Of a DNA stretch of 45,000 nucleotides, positions 27,121 to 45,000 are shown piece by piece. The stretch comes from Chrysomallon squamiferum. Lineage: Eukaryota > Mollusca > Gastropoda > Neomphalida > Peltospiridae. Location of the stretch: NCBI GenBank assembly GCA_012295275.1, contig CM022667.1:12365038-12410037 (forward strand). Direction: 5' to 3'. The position numbers and the translations under genes were made by a program. The notes beneath the pieces are model-generated. The model was not told the origin of the DNA and did not search any database. It saw only the letters and a program-made list of their open reading frames with translations. The stretch's first letter is position 1. Every line of letters starts with the position of its first letter.

Positions 27121-28010
27121 AATAGATACATATGTTCTTACATCCATCCATTTATTCATACACACAAAGTTTTACGTACAAACTGACAAACTGGCAGAGA
27201 AATTAACAAAATATACATAAAAACCTTGCTACTCGATTACAATTTTGTATTGCAAAAATGGCAAAAATTAATATAACAAATCCTAGAATGTCACATATAT
27301 ATTTTCATTCAGATTTTAAAACTGTGTACGCTACCCTTTCATAAAATACGTAAATCTGTGAAAACAACAAAACCTGTGTTTTGCACACGGTACATTTCCT
27401 CCATATCATTTTAAAAAAACGCGTATTTCGCACGTTCACATAACTACACGGTTTTGCGTGTTTTCAACTTGGGTGGGATTATAGCGGAACTAAAGACAGT
27501 GTTCGAAAATACATGTTTTGTAAACTTATTTATTTGTGCAGGTGTCCGTACAGCGAATGTTCGCTCATCTTTGTTTGTTTTGGTAAAGAAAAACACGTGT
27601 TTTTTTTTGTTCATAGTGATATCATATTTATACCAATACATTAATACAGATCTTCTGATTTGTTCCATGTTTCGCTAACAAGCCGCTTCCTCTAGAACAG
27701 TAGACTCCTTAATTTCCGGTATAGATGACTGGCGTGCAGGTCGATTGCTTAGATATCGCAGCAGGTTGGTCGTTTTGCGGTCACCAGTCTAGTTTTTTTA
27801 ATACTGAATTTTGTTCGGTGCAAAAGATTGATGAAATAGATTGAATAACGTTGCAGAAATGATAATTAAAATAAAGCATTTCTGGTTTGTTTGTTTTTAT
27901 TTTGTTTAGTGTTGTTGGTTTTTTTCTTTTATCTAAAAATGTTTTTGTGTTTTAAAAATATATCAAAAGAAACAACTTCAAATCAGGATTGAGAGCAGGT
28001 TTACACACAA
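27121..28010. other. Gene-free unique sequence
   Basis: Open frames lie on both strands at 27444-27678, but one is the antisense shadow of the other and neither has a recognisable domain. Nothing else coding-like. Confidence 0.45.
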
Positions 28011-28197
28011 ATACATGTAATACATATATGGTATATACACACATACAAACATAAATATGTTTCGTATATATATATACACACACATACACAAACATAGATA
28101 AATGCATGCATACAAACACATTCACAAATATACATATATACATACATTCATAAAACACACACACACACATACACACACACATATACATACATACATA
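28011..28197. repeat. Imperfect CA/TACA/TATA tract
   Basis: Degenerate alternation of ACAC, ATACAT and ATATAT. All frames are compositional artefacts. Confidence 0.85.
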
Positions 28198-28809
28198 TAA
28201 GCCCAATGCGAGTAATGTATTTCTTTTAAATTTTCTTTTATAAGTTATGTTCACAGCAATGATAGTACCTTGACACACCTTTTTCAAAAGTCTGGATTCC
28301 CCGCTATTTACGTCTTGATTGCCTTCACAACTGATACATCTGAAGCCTTTGTTTGTATTGTTTGTTCCTTCTTGTGGAGATAAAATACCTTTGTGGAATT
28401 CTGAAAATAATGTCTTGAAATATTTCAGTGAGTTCGGAAGCGAGAAAAAAAAAGAGGAATGAATAACAGAGTTAGAAATAAGAGTGATAATGATGATAAT
28501 ACTGAGAACGATAATGATGATATAATAACAACAACAACAATATTAATACTATTTTTTGTTTATTTATTTATTTATTTATTTAAAACAGCTTTGTAATTAT
28601 GTAACATGAAGATTCTTTGGTTTTTTATATTTATTAAGCCTGACAATGTCGTTAGGTTAAATAGTTTTGGTTATCTTGAATTCTTGAAAAAAACAAAACA
28701 ATAATAATAATTAAAAATACAAACGAGAAAAATAATTATTCATAAGAATTTCTGTTTATTTCAAATAATATCTAAACTATTTGTTTTATCGTCTTTCAGT
28801 GTACTGTGT
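28198..28809. other. Gene-free AT-rich sequence
   Basis: Short GAT, AAC and TTTA runs (28485-28580). No supported exon. Confidence 0.5.
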
Positions 28810-28814
28810 CAGTA

Positions 28815-29117
28815 GGTCACATTTTGGCAGAGAGCCAATACCTTAAGCAGATTAGGAAAGACGTATTTGGTCCGTTCGATTCCATCCTGAACTTGTTTTT
28901 AAAATGTTGTGAGTTACGGAATGTTCCTGTAAGTTTTAATTTCATTAAACTGTGGTACTTTTATTTATGCACAGCTCTTTACACAGTTTTTGAATTAAAA
29001 TTAAAAATTTTATATATAAATTAATCATATTTTTGTTGGATTTACTTTTGGGTTTGACACCCAACAGCCGATATGTGTTTTTGTACTGGGGTTGTCGTTA
29101 AACATTCATTCATTATA
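28815..29117 (+). repeat. Candidate tRNA-derived SINE (+ strand)
   Basis: A possible pol III promoter pair is present: an A-box-like TGGCAGAGAGC at 28825-28835 and a B-box match GTTCGATTCC at 28874-28883, 49 bp apart. About 200 bp downstream, 29050-29115 reads GACACCCAACAGCCGAT, then a GTACTGGGG segment and GTCGTTAAACAT followed by a TCAT-type tail. From memory, not a search, this 3' segment resembles SINE tails in gastropod genomes. The core GTCGTTAAACAT also occurs inverted at 4697-4710. The AT-rich middle (28960-29040) may be an insertion. The tail is the firmer half of the call. Confidence 0.45.
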
Positions 29118-30349
29118 TCGCAGTTAATATTTGAGTAATTACATTTTATAGTTTGGCGATGAAAAATCTATAGACTCAATCTTTTACGTTCTTTTATATT
29201 TGCAACCTAATGTATTTAAAAGACTGAGTAGAGAGATTTATCAATGAACTGTTTAGACTAAGTCTCCAGAATTATCAAAATACTGCTTACCGATCACACC
29301 TCAGGTTTATAATCTAAATATTAAACCACAGTCTCTGTTTGTATATTGTTCTAAAGATGCTAAAGTGTAATTTTTATAATACGTAAATCTCTGTGTGGGT
29401 TTTAGTATCAGCTTTAATTATATTATAAATATATTATAATTTATTTGGAAACCCAAGGTATATTTTTGAAAAAAAATTGTGAAAATAAATTATATAGTAT
29501 ATTTTTCTGTAATTTGAAAACCCACAGACGTCATCAGTTATATTTAAAAATAGTAACAATAAATAAACCCTCCCATAAACAAGGAAAACATATGCTATGG
29601 CTTTTCACAAGATATTTACGGTAACAGAAGCTTCAAACCAGTAACATAATTAACATATTTACGGAACGGGGAGAAAAGCACGAATATATATAGAGAGCGA
29701 AAATAATGACAAGAGCGCGTGTGTGTGTGTGCGTGTTTCCGTGTTTGGTCACATTTAAAATTGAATATCGTAATATTATAAATTTAGATATTTAATTTTA
29801 ACAAATATAGCAAAGGTATGTAGATTGGTAGGTAGGTGAGTAGGTAAGTATGTATACACACACACACATAAACAGAGCTATACATGCATATGTACGTACA
29901 TACATACATACATTCATGTATACAGAGCCAGACAGACATACATACATACATAGTCACATACATTAATACACAAACTCATGGATAGGTCCGTAACAAAATT
30001 TTCAAATTTATCAAATTCAAAATGATGAAATTATGGTAATAATGTTTCCATACTATAAAGAAAGAAAATTTAAGAAGAAGAAAAGACTAAAAAGAATAAA
30101 GTAAAGACATACAAGGAAAGAAAATAAAAGCTTCTTTGTAACACTAACCGTGTCGTTGAGATTGTTTCCAGCATAAAAAAAAAAAAATGTCTGAGTAAGA
30201 ATTTCAAATCTGTGTTTCGACAAGGATTAACACACAATTCGATATAAAACACTGTACGCGCAGATTGTGGCAAGCTTTGCTATGTCGGAGCATGGCACGG
30301 TCACAAATAATCAGATTTAAAAACGCACGGATTATTTTTTTTTACTCAG
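29118..30349. other. Gene-free AT-rich sequence upstream of gene A
   Basis: AT-rich unique sequence with a short TG run near 29720, ACAC/TACA repeats near 29858-29960 and an A run at 30175-30187. No coding exon supported. Confidence 0.5.
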
Positions 30350-30357
30350 TATATATT
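30350..30357 (+). promoter_or_regulatory. Possible TATA box of C1q gene A
   Basis: TATATATT lies 73 bp upstream of the gene A start codon, a distance that would leave a 5' UTR of about 40 nt. The sequence is AT-rich here, so the match is weak support. Confidence 0.35.
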
Positions 30358-30429
30358 TCAAAATTTGGCCTTTGTTTTGTCTCTGACGAAATTTTCTTCA
30401 CCTGACTTGTACAATTGTGAATTTTCAAA

Positions 30430-31969
<1,540 letters not shown>

Positions 31970-32481
31970 CGAGAAATATGATTGGTTCGTGTGTTCAGTC
32001 GTAGCAAGGAAAAGTGACCAATCAAAAAGTGTCACCTTTAGTTAATTATTGAAATTCGGAACAAATGGTTGTAATTGTATTTGTTGGACACTTAATTTAT
32101 TGACAGTGCATGAATTATGATACAGTCAATTAAAGCCATCATTTGAATATATATATATATATATACATAAATTATGTTAATAATTATATACGTGTATTCA
32201 TTAGATATCTAACAACACATGATTGTAATCTTTAGGTTATATCTGACATTTGTAATTTGCAGTCACAGCAGAAGTTATACTTTTTGTTATTATGGTGAGA
32301 CGCACATAATTTTGTTTGAAACATCGTGAATTTCCCTTTCCTCTTACAGTTTTATAATATTTGTGTAAATAGAATAATCATTTATCATTTATTATCATTT
32401 TGTAATATGAAGCACTGTCATACCAGTGAATGGTTTATTTTTTCTTATCACATATTTGTATTTTTTTAATAAATTAATAAA
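31970..32481 (+). other. 3' UTR of gene A with poly(A) signals
   Basis: AT-rich sequence follows the TAA stop. Canonical AATAAA hexamers occur at 32468-32473 and 32476-32481, and a weaker ATTAAA at 32129-32134. The 3' UTR is therefore about 170 or 510 nt depending on which site is used. Confidence 0.55.
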
Positions 32482-32673
32482 CATAATTTTAAATCATAAA
32501 ACTTTCAGTTTCTTTTACTCATATATTACCTTTCTTTCCCTCGTTTTCTCTGTATCTTTCTCTTTCTTTCGCTCTTTCTCGGTTTAACTCTCGTTTACTT
32601 TTCTCTCATTTTCTTTCATATATTTTTTTTTTTTTTATTTTGTTTTTCACATAATGGCTCTATCATCTTCATG

Positions 32674-32755
<82 letters not shown>

Positions 32756-33287
32756 CTTTCTCTTGTATTATTCTTCTTTTTCTTTTTCCTGCAGCCTTTC
32801 CTAAAATATTCTATTTAAAATGATAAATATCTCTAACAACAAACCGACAAATCTTAAATCTATTTCTGTAAATTTTCGTCCTCTGCTTCTGTCAATAATA
32901 ATTATTTGTTCAGTGATGGCGTGGTGCAGACGTTGTGTCCGCCAACAGTTATTCAGTTCCTTCTGAACGTGCCCAAAGATTACGACGTCGGCCACAGACA
33001 CGACGTCGCTAAACTTGCACCAGGCTGGTTTTAGCTGAATGTAAGCTGTGAAAACTAACAACAGCATTCGACTTTATTTTCCAGTGTTTATTTAGAGATT
33101 TGAACATGGGTGATCAATGTTAGACGTTTGCTGGTCGTGTTTGGGAAGTAATTTCTTGTGTAAATTTACGTGATGGTCATCATGTTGTTAGAACGCATTG
33201 TTTCTAGAAATGAATCGCGTTTCAAAAAACATTTGTAAATACAAAATCGTTTGTCAGTCGCAATAACAGAAATAAAAAATACAGAGT

Positions 33288-33290
<3 letters not shown>
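32482..33290. other. Intergenic sequence with a (CT)n tract
   Basis: C/T-rich sequence from 32520, a pure (CT)n tract at 32677-32752, then unremarkable unique sequence. A minus-strand frame at 33067-32801 has no recognisable domain. Confidence 0.6.
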
Positions 33291-33291
<1 letters not shown>

Positions 33292-33329
<38 letters not shown>

Positions 33330-33341
33330 ATCTCTACAAAT

Positions 33342-33376
<35 letters not shown>
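33292..33376. repeat. (CT)n and (GA)n inverted pair
   Basis: (CT)18 at 33292-33327 is followed after 16 bp by (GA)n at 33344-33376. The arms are complementary and could form a hairpin or cruciform. GA-rich degenerate sequence continues to about 33500. Confidence 0.95.
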
Positions 33377-33378
<2 letters not shown>

Positions 33379-34422
33379 CAGATGCAAAGAGCAAATAAAG
33401 AGATAGAGAGACAGAGATAGTAAAACATACAGCGGCAGAGAGACAACAGAGAAAAAGAGAGACAGGGGCAGAGAGATAAACGACAGAGAGACAAAATCAG
33501 TTAGAAAAAGAGAAATGTGGAGAGGAATCAATCATTCATAGAGGCATATATTATTTTCCGAAGTAAACTTCGTTCTATGGCAAAAAGAAATTTATCTTAT
33601 CGTCATACTTTGCCACTATTTATGGTGAATGCATGATAAAGATAAATAAATAAATGTGCATCTGTATGTATATGTGTGTATGTATGTGTTTTGTATATAT
33701 ATACACACAGTTTTCAATATAAATAAGATAATTTATTTTTATATAAAACAAAATATATGTAATTTCGTATATAATGTATTGTTTTTAAATCATCCTGTTG
33801 TGACATCACAGTCAGTAATTATTTATAATTAAAATGTAAAACAATTAACAATTTTACAGATATTACCTTTATTACCAATCATTATTCATAAGACATAACG
33901 CCATTCATATAAACTTACTATATGGCCACCGTAGCATTTTTACGTATATATACAACTATGTAATTATAATAACTAAATCATGTTTACTATAAAAATATTT
34001 ATAAAACCCTATTATATCAGTATCTACCAGAACACATTAATGTACACTGAAAAATCTTCTCCAATTTTCAGGATTTTGATCAATATATCAGTACCTATAC
34101 AATAACTGAAGATATACAGTACAAAAATAAAAATATCTACGATTTTCTAAAAATTTGTTTCAAAGGAAATAAAAAACGAAAAAAAAACCAAAACGATTTT
34201 GTTGAAATAATAGCAATGAAAACCTTTGCAAAGATAGACCGATATTCTGAATTCAAAAATGAAATACTGTATATATTTTTAACAATGGAATCTTTATATT
34301 CAGTTTCATTATATATTATTATAACTTGTTTTCATTCTTTTAACACCGTTATAAATTATTTTCAAAGAATTATTACTACTATTGGACTGGCATCAGCAAC
34401 GACAGGTCAATATAATACCTAC
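33377..34422. other. Intergenic AT-rich sequence between the convergent C1q genes
   Basis: GACAGAGA-rich sequence to 33500, then AT-rich unique sequence. The plus frame 34216-34512 is AT-driven, antisense to the 3' UTR of gene B, and not called. Confidence 0.5.
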
Positions 34423-34428
34423 TTTATT
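34423..34428 (-). terminator. Poly(A) signal of gene B
   Basis: TTTATT on the plus strand reads AATAAA on the minus strand, about 116 nt downstream of the gene B stop codon. Confidence 0.55.
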
Positions 34429-35028
34429 TACATTTCTAATATAAAGTTTTCCCGCATTTATCCATTTCTTTTTTTTTTTTTTTTTTACAAATCTCTAAAA
34501 GGGATGGGGTGATGTCCAGTTCAGTAAAACATCTAACAACATTTTACGGGTCTCTCTCGTTAACAATAAAACCTGAAAACGTGCTGTAGAAACCGTGAAC
34601 ATGAGTTCCACCTTGGTACAGTAACCGAATCCAAACACTGTCTCCACTGCGCAGGTTCACGACGGCCGAGTTACTTCCGGATCCGTGCGCGTCGTGGGCT
34701 CCCGAGTACATCCGGGCTACTTCTTTGTCATTGAGGATGAGCGCCGTTTCGACTTTGGTGTTGTAGCCGGAAGCACGGTCGCGAAGAAGTAGTACGTGCC
34801 CGACAACGGTGCCGTGAATTTGCCCGTCTCCGCGTTGTATCCTTCGCCGTTGTTGGTGATGATGGCGTCGAAAAGGACGGTGTCGAGAGGTTGAAGTTCG
34901 CGGTTGTAGCTCAGTTTCGTGGAAAAGGCTATATCAGGAAGCTGACTTTTCGCTGCAACAGCATTGGCAGCTTCTAAAAGAGAGAACAAATGATGTACCG
35001 TCTTGTGATATATGATATATAGTTTTAA

Positions 35029-35031
<3 letters not shown>

Positions 35032-35095
<64 letters not shown>

Positions 35096-35097
35096 CA

Positions 35098-35147
<50 letters not shown>

Positions 35148-35170
35148 TCTTCTTCTTCTTCTTCTTCCTC
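35032..35170. repeat. (ATT)n then (TTC)n in gene B intron
   Basis: ATT array with one ATC break near 35096, followed by TTC units at 35148-35170. Gene B is on the minus strand, so its transcript carries (AAT)n, the opposite sense to gene A. Confidence 0.97.
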
Positions 35171-35961
35171 TTCTTGTTACTCATTCAAGATAGCTCACAT
35201 TAATTATTAAATAAAAATATTAGCTAAATAACATTCAGAATGTAACAGAAACTGAATATTCCGTCGGATGCTGTTGGAAGCAACCCTTTTTCCTCCTTGA
35301 TGCTTACATTTTACTATTTCAGTCATAAGAACAATTATTGTGTCCGAGACCGTGGTTATGCTTACGCGCCTATGAGAAGGTACGTATAAAAGATATCTTA
35401 CTGCTGAAAGATACGAGTAACCGAACCACTATGCAAGAATAAGAATCATAGCGTAAAGTTTATAACAAAATTAAACTTATCTGACAATTAAATTTGTTTA
35501 ATGACTTTTAACCATTAACAATTTATTAAAATTTTATACATTTTTTTTATAAAGAAAAAAAAAAAAAAAAAGAAAAGAAAGAAAAAGAAAAACATTCGCT
35601 GTATTTATTATCAGCAAAGACTGGATAGAGTTTATTAAATTTAGATGATTGCGTTAAATTAATCATAATTAATCATGACAGTGGTAGTATTGTATTAGCA
35701 GTAATAGTAGTAGTAGTAGTAGTAGCAGTAATAGTAGCCATAGTGACGATAATAATCGCTATAGTACTAGCACCAGTAGTAGTAATAGTAATAAGTAGTG
35801 GTGCTGGTAGCTTCAGCAGTACTAAATGGTTTTTAGAAAAAAGCAGTATCTGGTTACTGACTAAATTATTTTTAACGTTTCAAAACAAAAACAAAATTGG
35901 TCATTTTATTAATGTTACTAATTTTATTTTATTTTTTATTGTTATTTTATTTTTAACTTAC
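35171..35961. other. Rest of gene B intron
   Basis: Mostly AT-rich unique sequence with an A run near 35554-35574 and an AGT/AGC array at 35701-35737. No coding exon within it. Confidence 0.6.
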
Positions 35962-36257
35962 CTCTAGTATCATTTTTCAAGAGCCGAACAGCAGTCCTCA
36001 GTTCGTACAGTTCAGTGACGTAAGTTTCCAAGGCTCCTTTCAGCTCCTGCCTGTTATGAATTTCGTGAAGGAGTTCGCGTTTTAGGGCGTTGATTTCCTT
36101 GGTGCAAGTACAGTTGAGAGAAGCGGCGGCCCAGGCGTTGTATCTTGAACCGGATCCTCCTTGAGCCTCGATCAGCGCAACCAGAAATCCAGCGAGGAGG
36201 AAGACGACAAAACTCAACATGGCGCTCAGAATGGAGGACCAGTCAGTCGCGCGAGGG

Positions 36258-36265
36258 CTTTTATA
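36258..36265 (-). promoter_or_regulatory. TATA box of gene B
   Basis: A perfect TATAAAAG on the minus strand lies about 38 bp upstream of the chosen ATG (36220-36218). It supports that ATG as the start, because an upstream in-frame ATG at 36343 would lie 5' of the promoter element. Confidence 0.7.
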
Positions 36266-36342
36266 GGGGAGGAAAGGCGCCGGCCGTTTCTGTGCCCAGC
36301 AGGAGTTGTGAAAACAAACAGTGGATGTCTTGTTAACAAACA

Positions 36343-37299
36343 TATTCCAGCTGCCATCATCGGGAGTTGTCGTTCTTCGCCGTCGTCTCTTTTCTGAAAC
36401 TTTGTCAACAGCGTAAGATTTTCAAATATTTGTTCTTTCAATTTCCGTTCAGTTCCTTAGTACTACCCCCACCACCACCATCACCACCACCCACCTTTTT
36501 TTTTTTTTTTTTTTTTTTTTTTGAACGCTTGTTCTTTGAGCATGCGCAGAAACTGTTGATTTTGTTTTTTTTTTTGTCAGAGACGTTTTATTTTTGAATG
36601 TAAATAAATGTTGTTCTTTGTGTAGTTTTTTTTGTTTGTTTTTTTTTTTTTTTTTTTTTTTTGTTGTTTTAAAAACTACAATAATATAAAAGGTTGGAGA
36701 AAGATGTCTGAAAATGACTTTTTTAATCCCTAACAGATTTGAAAAAGATTAGGCAGGCATGATTTTGTCGTTTAAGAAAAAGGGGAGGGGAAAAAAGAGA
36801 AGGAATGACAGAAAGATTTAGGATGAAGGAAATGCCGAGAAAAAAAAAGACATTAAAACAAAGAAAAAATATGACGTACGTGAACAGAAAGGAAACGATA
36901 CATATAAAAATAAGGGTAAAAGACCATTATTAGGACAGAGTGAAAGAAAAAATATATGTTAATACACAATGACAGAAAGGTAGAAGATGAAGAGAAAAAC
37001 GAAACATAAATTAAGAAACAGATAAAGAAATTCTAAAACTGAATCCAACCGAATGACAAACAAAAAGATAATGTTTTCTTCCTTTTCAAAACAAAATAAT
37101 GAGATAAAAGAGAAATTAATATATTCTATTATTATTTATAATTCCCCCGGCTCTTAATGTACTGTTCCCAGTTTGTCGGCACCCTATGTACACATCGAGT
37201 ACCAGTTCAATTCAGTAAATTTTTTCACGGTGGAGAAAGAACAACAATTTAGAAAAATGGCATCGTCTTATTGCTATAAATGCGAGGCTTGAAGATAAC
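36343..37299. other. Divergent intergenic region, gene B side
   Basis: CCACCACC-rich sequence (36465-36490), poly(T) runs (36497-36522 and 36638-36662), a dispersed repeat copy (36672-36797), then purine-rich AT sequence. No gene. Confidence 0.6.
36672..36797. repeat. Dispersed repeat copy 1 (family of three local copies)
   Basis: Shares a ~120-bp block with 39088-39210 and a shorter part with 39266-39320. Common landmarks are AAGATGTCTGAAAATGACTT, TTTAATCCCT and CATGATTTTGTCGTTTAA. No terminal repeats or coding capacity are seen. Confidence 0.85.
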
Positions 37300-37440
37300 G
37301 CCCAAACCGGAAGACATTCCGCGGTTTTCAGCTTCCTGTTTCGAAATGAACTGACTTCTGTTGTTTTGTGTAATGTTATCAATTTAACAAACGTGTGACA
37401 ATATTTGTTTAAACTATTGTCTGAACGAGCTTCAGGTAAT
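37300..37440 (+). promoter_or_regulatory. Possible promoter or 5' non-coding exon of gene C
   Basis: Complex sequence with ETS-type cores ACCGGAAG (near 37305) and CTTCCTG (near 37332), and a donor-like TTCAG|GTAATA at about 37435. It lies about 1 kb upstream of the gene C start codon. That it is the gene C promoter or leader exon is inference. Confidence 0.25.
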
Positions 37441-37879
37441 AAGAAATAATATTCTTCATCTGCGTCTTTCGTTATTGTTATTATTATTATTCGTCAGTTT
37501 TGTACTCGTCTGGGTTGCGATCATTTATATGCAAAAAGGTATCGCCACTCTTATTAGTATTCCTTAATGTGTGCCTGTGATGCATTTTTTTAAATTTCTT
37601 TGATTTTGAGGCAACCTACCATTACTTATAATAAAGTAAGAGAATAAAATAATACCGTCATAAAATACTTGAATCACGCCATTTTAGTCCTTTAAAATTG
37701 GTGCAGTGACGCCATTGTGTGTGTGTGTGTGTGTGTCTGTCTGTATTTGTGTGTGTGTGGCGGACCGATGTTGTATTTTTATGCCAAAAATAGAAGAATG
37801 TTTAGAGCAAAAGAATCTATACTCTTAAACTGTTCTCTTTAGTTGTTATTTTCATTGTAAACTACGATAAGGTGGCAAA

Positions 37880-37914
<35 letters not shown>

Positions 37915-38418
37915 GAACAATAAATAAAATAAAATAAAATAAAATAAAAAATAAAAAAAACTGGAAGTATGAAGGACATATTTAGTCTATTTCTTAGAAT
38001 CAGCTAATATTAACTTTTTCATTCTGTTGTTTTTTTATGTAGTTTTTTTGTTTGTTGTTGTTTTGGTGGGATTTAATTTTTGTATAACCACACGAATATA
38101 TAGGGTTTATGCGCATACACACGTTCACTCAGCCGATAATTATAGTTGCATATACACACTCACAGAAACACACACACAGTGATAACCGTAAGTAAAATGC
38201 ATGACACACAAGTACGTTCAGTAAATTTTCTTCTAAAAATCCCATAAAATTTGGCGCAGAATAAAACTGCAAGCTTATATGCATTCAAACGGAAAATGGT
38301 TTTGTCGGCAAAAAATACAAGCTTCAAGTCGATTGATAAATGCGAGCTTTGGACCGGTTACGATAAACATGTTCACATCAAAGAACGTGAACAACAGCAA
38401 CAACTTTCACGTGACGTT
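37441..38418. other. Sequence upstream of gene C start codon
   Basis: Contains (TG)n at 37717-37738, (AAAT)n at 37876-37913 and (AAAAT)n at about 37920-37950. The gene C frame stays open upstream of the chosen ATG as far as 38251 but has no domain there. Confidence 0.55.
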
Positions 38419-44435
<6,017 letters not shown>

Positions 44436-44760
44436 ATTTCATACTTCTTTTCTTTAAAACAGAGTACTTATATTTTTATACATCGTTTGTGCACATAGGA
44501 TAAAAATTATTGTTTGTAAATATTTTAACATTTGTGTGAATTTTTATACATCTGCATTTTAGAACTGGGTATCAGAGCCTTTTTTTAACATTTATGTCTA
44601 CTTGAATTTGTTTGTTTTTATATTTATATAGATCTGTTAAAACCTGTTTTTAAATCTATTCAGATCTGTTTAAACCTGTTTTTAAATCTGTTTAGATCTG
44701 TTTAAACCTGTTTTTAAATCTATTTAGATCTGTTTAAACCTGTTTTTAAAATAAATGTGG
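44436..44760 (+). other. 3' UTR of gene C with poly(A) signal
   Basis: Follows the TAA at 44433-44435. A canonical AATAAA occurs at 44750-44755, at the end of a 32-bp tandem repeat, giving a 3' UTR of about 330 nt if used. Confidence 0.55.
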
Positions 44761-44785
44761 ATCTGTTACAGCTGTTTTTAAGATA
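44631..44785 (+). repeat. 32-bp tandem repeat in gene C 3' UTR
   Basis: About four copies of a 32-bp unit starting GATCTGTTTAAACCTG followed by a half beginning TTTTTAAATCT; starts near 44631, 44663, 44695 and 44727, with a decayed fifth copy near 44760. The two 16-bp halves resemble each other. The predicted poly(A) signal arises at the fourth unit. Confidence 0.9.
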
Positions 44786-45000
44786 CACTTAATTTAAATC
44801 TATATAGCTATTGTTTTTTTGTTAGTTTGTTTATTTATTTTTTATTTTTAAAATGTAGTTGACCTATTACAGCTGTTATTAATATATATGCTGTTTAAAA
44901 AAATCCATCTCTAATTAAGATTTTAGTAATTGTTATTTGTTTGTTTGTTTTCCGTTTATTTACTGAAAACAAACATACTAGAACAAAATTATATATCTGT
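44786..45000. other. AT-rich sequence at window end
   Basis: T-rich unique sequence with short TTTG runs. No gene. Confidence 0.5.

Larger units (their letters stand above)
34544..36220 (-). pseudogene. C1q-domain-containing protein, frameshifted paralogue (gene B, two exons)
   Basis: Exon 1 (36220-35962) encodes a signal peptide (MLSFVVFLLAGFLVALIEAQ), an NCTCTKEI motif like gene A's CDCTKEI, and a coiled coil to about residue 84. A GTAAG donor and TTTTAG acceptor bound a phase-1 intron of 988 bp. Exon 2 (34973-34544) begins the C1q domain (LPDIAFSTK, VLFDAIITNNGEGY, TGKFTAPLSGTYYFF). At about 34769-34773 one base is missing after ATVL relative to gene A. The called frame then ends at 34717, while the +1 frame carries the rest of the domain (SGYN, MYSGAHD, GSGSNS, STFSGF) to TAA at 34546-34544. 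Otherwise the product would be about 229 residues. Splice sites, TATA box and poly(A) signal are intact, so this is either a very young pseudogene or a single-base assembly error. Confidence 0.8.

Noticed and set aside
36221-36343. Upstream in-frame ATG for gene B, extending it by 41 residues
   Set aside because: The extension covers the TATAAAAG element and would bury the signal peptide. The ATG at 36220 directly precedes a good signal peptide.
38251-38418. Upstream ATG for gene C at 38251
   Set aside because: It would place 56 polar residues before the signal peptide. The frame is simply open upstream of the more plausible start at 38419.

Overview
The window is 45 kb of eukaryotic, AT-rich, intron-bearing DNA. 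It is crowded with microsatellites: (CT)n, (TG)n, (ATT)n, (AGT)n, (TTTA)n and long poly(T)/poly(A) runs. The best lineage clues are two secreted C1q-domain genes with a coiled-coil stalk and no collagen region, a type greatly expanded in molluscs, and a SINE-like tail ending GTCGTTAAACAT-(TCAT)n that I associate with gastropod repeats. A mollusc, probably a gastropod, is my inference; nothing in the window names the species.

Layout. From 1 to about 30,300 I find no protein-coding exon I can defend. This gene-poor stretch alternates simple repeats with islands of complex, CpG-containing unique sequence (about 3.2-4.2, 5.5-6.4, 6.5-7.6, 13.9-14.25, 15.2-15.7, 20.7-21.2 and 25.7-26.3 kb). It also holds a 34-bp minisatellite with a four-unit higher-order period (9.1-9.66 kb), a near-perfect 51-bp-arm inverted repeat (13.45-13.59 kb), an old degenerate ~50-65 bp tandem array (16.2-17.2 kb) and a SINE-like unit (28.8-29.1 kb). 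From 30,430 to 44,435 there are three genes. Gene A (+, 30430-31969) is an intact two-exon C1q-domain protein. Gene B (-, 36220-34544) is its convergent paralogue with the same phase-1 intron position, but it has a one-base frameshift inside the C1q domain. Gene C (+, about 38419-44435) has seven coding exons and encodes a type I membrane protein resembling the cation-dependent mannose-6-phosphate receptor: signal peptide, MRH-type lectin domain, one membrane span, and a short tail with an FW pair and a C-terminal YxxPhi motif.

How they relate. A and B look like a tail-to-tail inverted local duplication of secreted recognition proteins, with introns independently filled by ATT/AGT repeats. 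Gene C is unrelated in function (predicted Golgi/endosome lysosomal-enzyme sorting) and diverges from gene B across about 2.2 kb. Gene C's body is visibly poorer in CpG than the C1q exons and the intergenic islands, which fits the mosaic gene-body methylation of invertebrates. No CRISPR, prokaryotic, viral or toxin gene was recognised.
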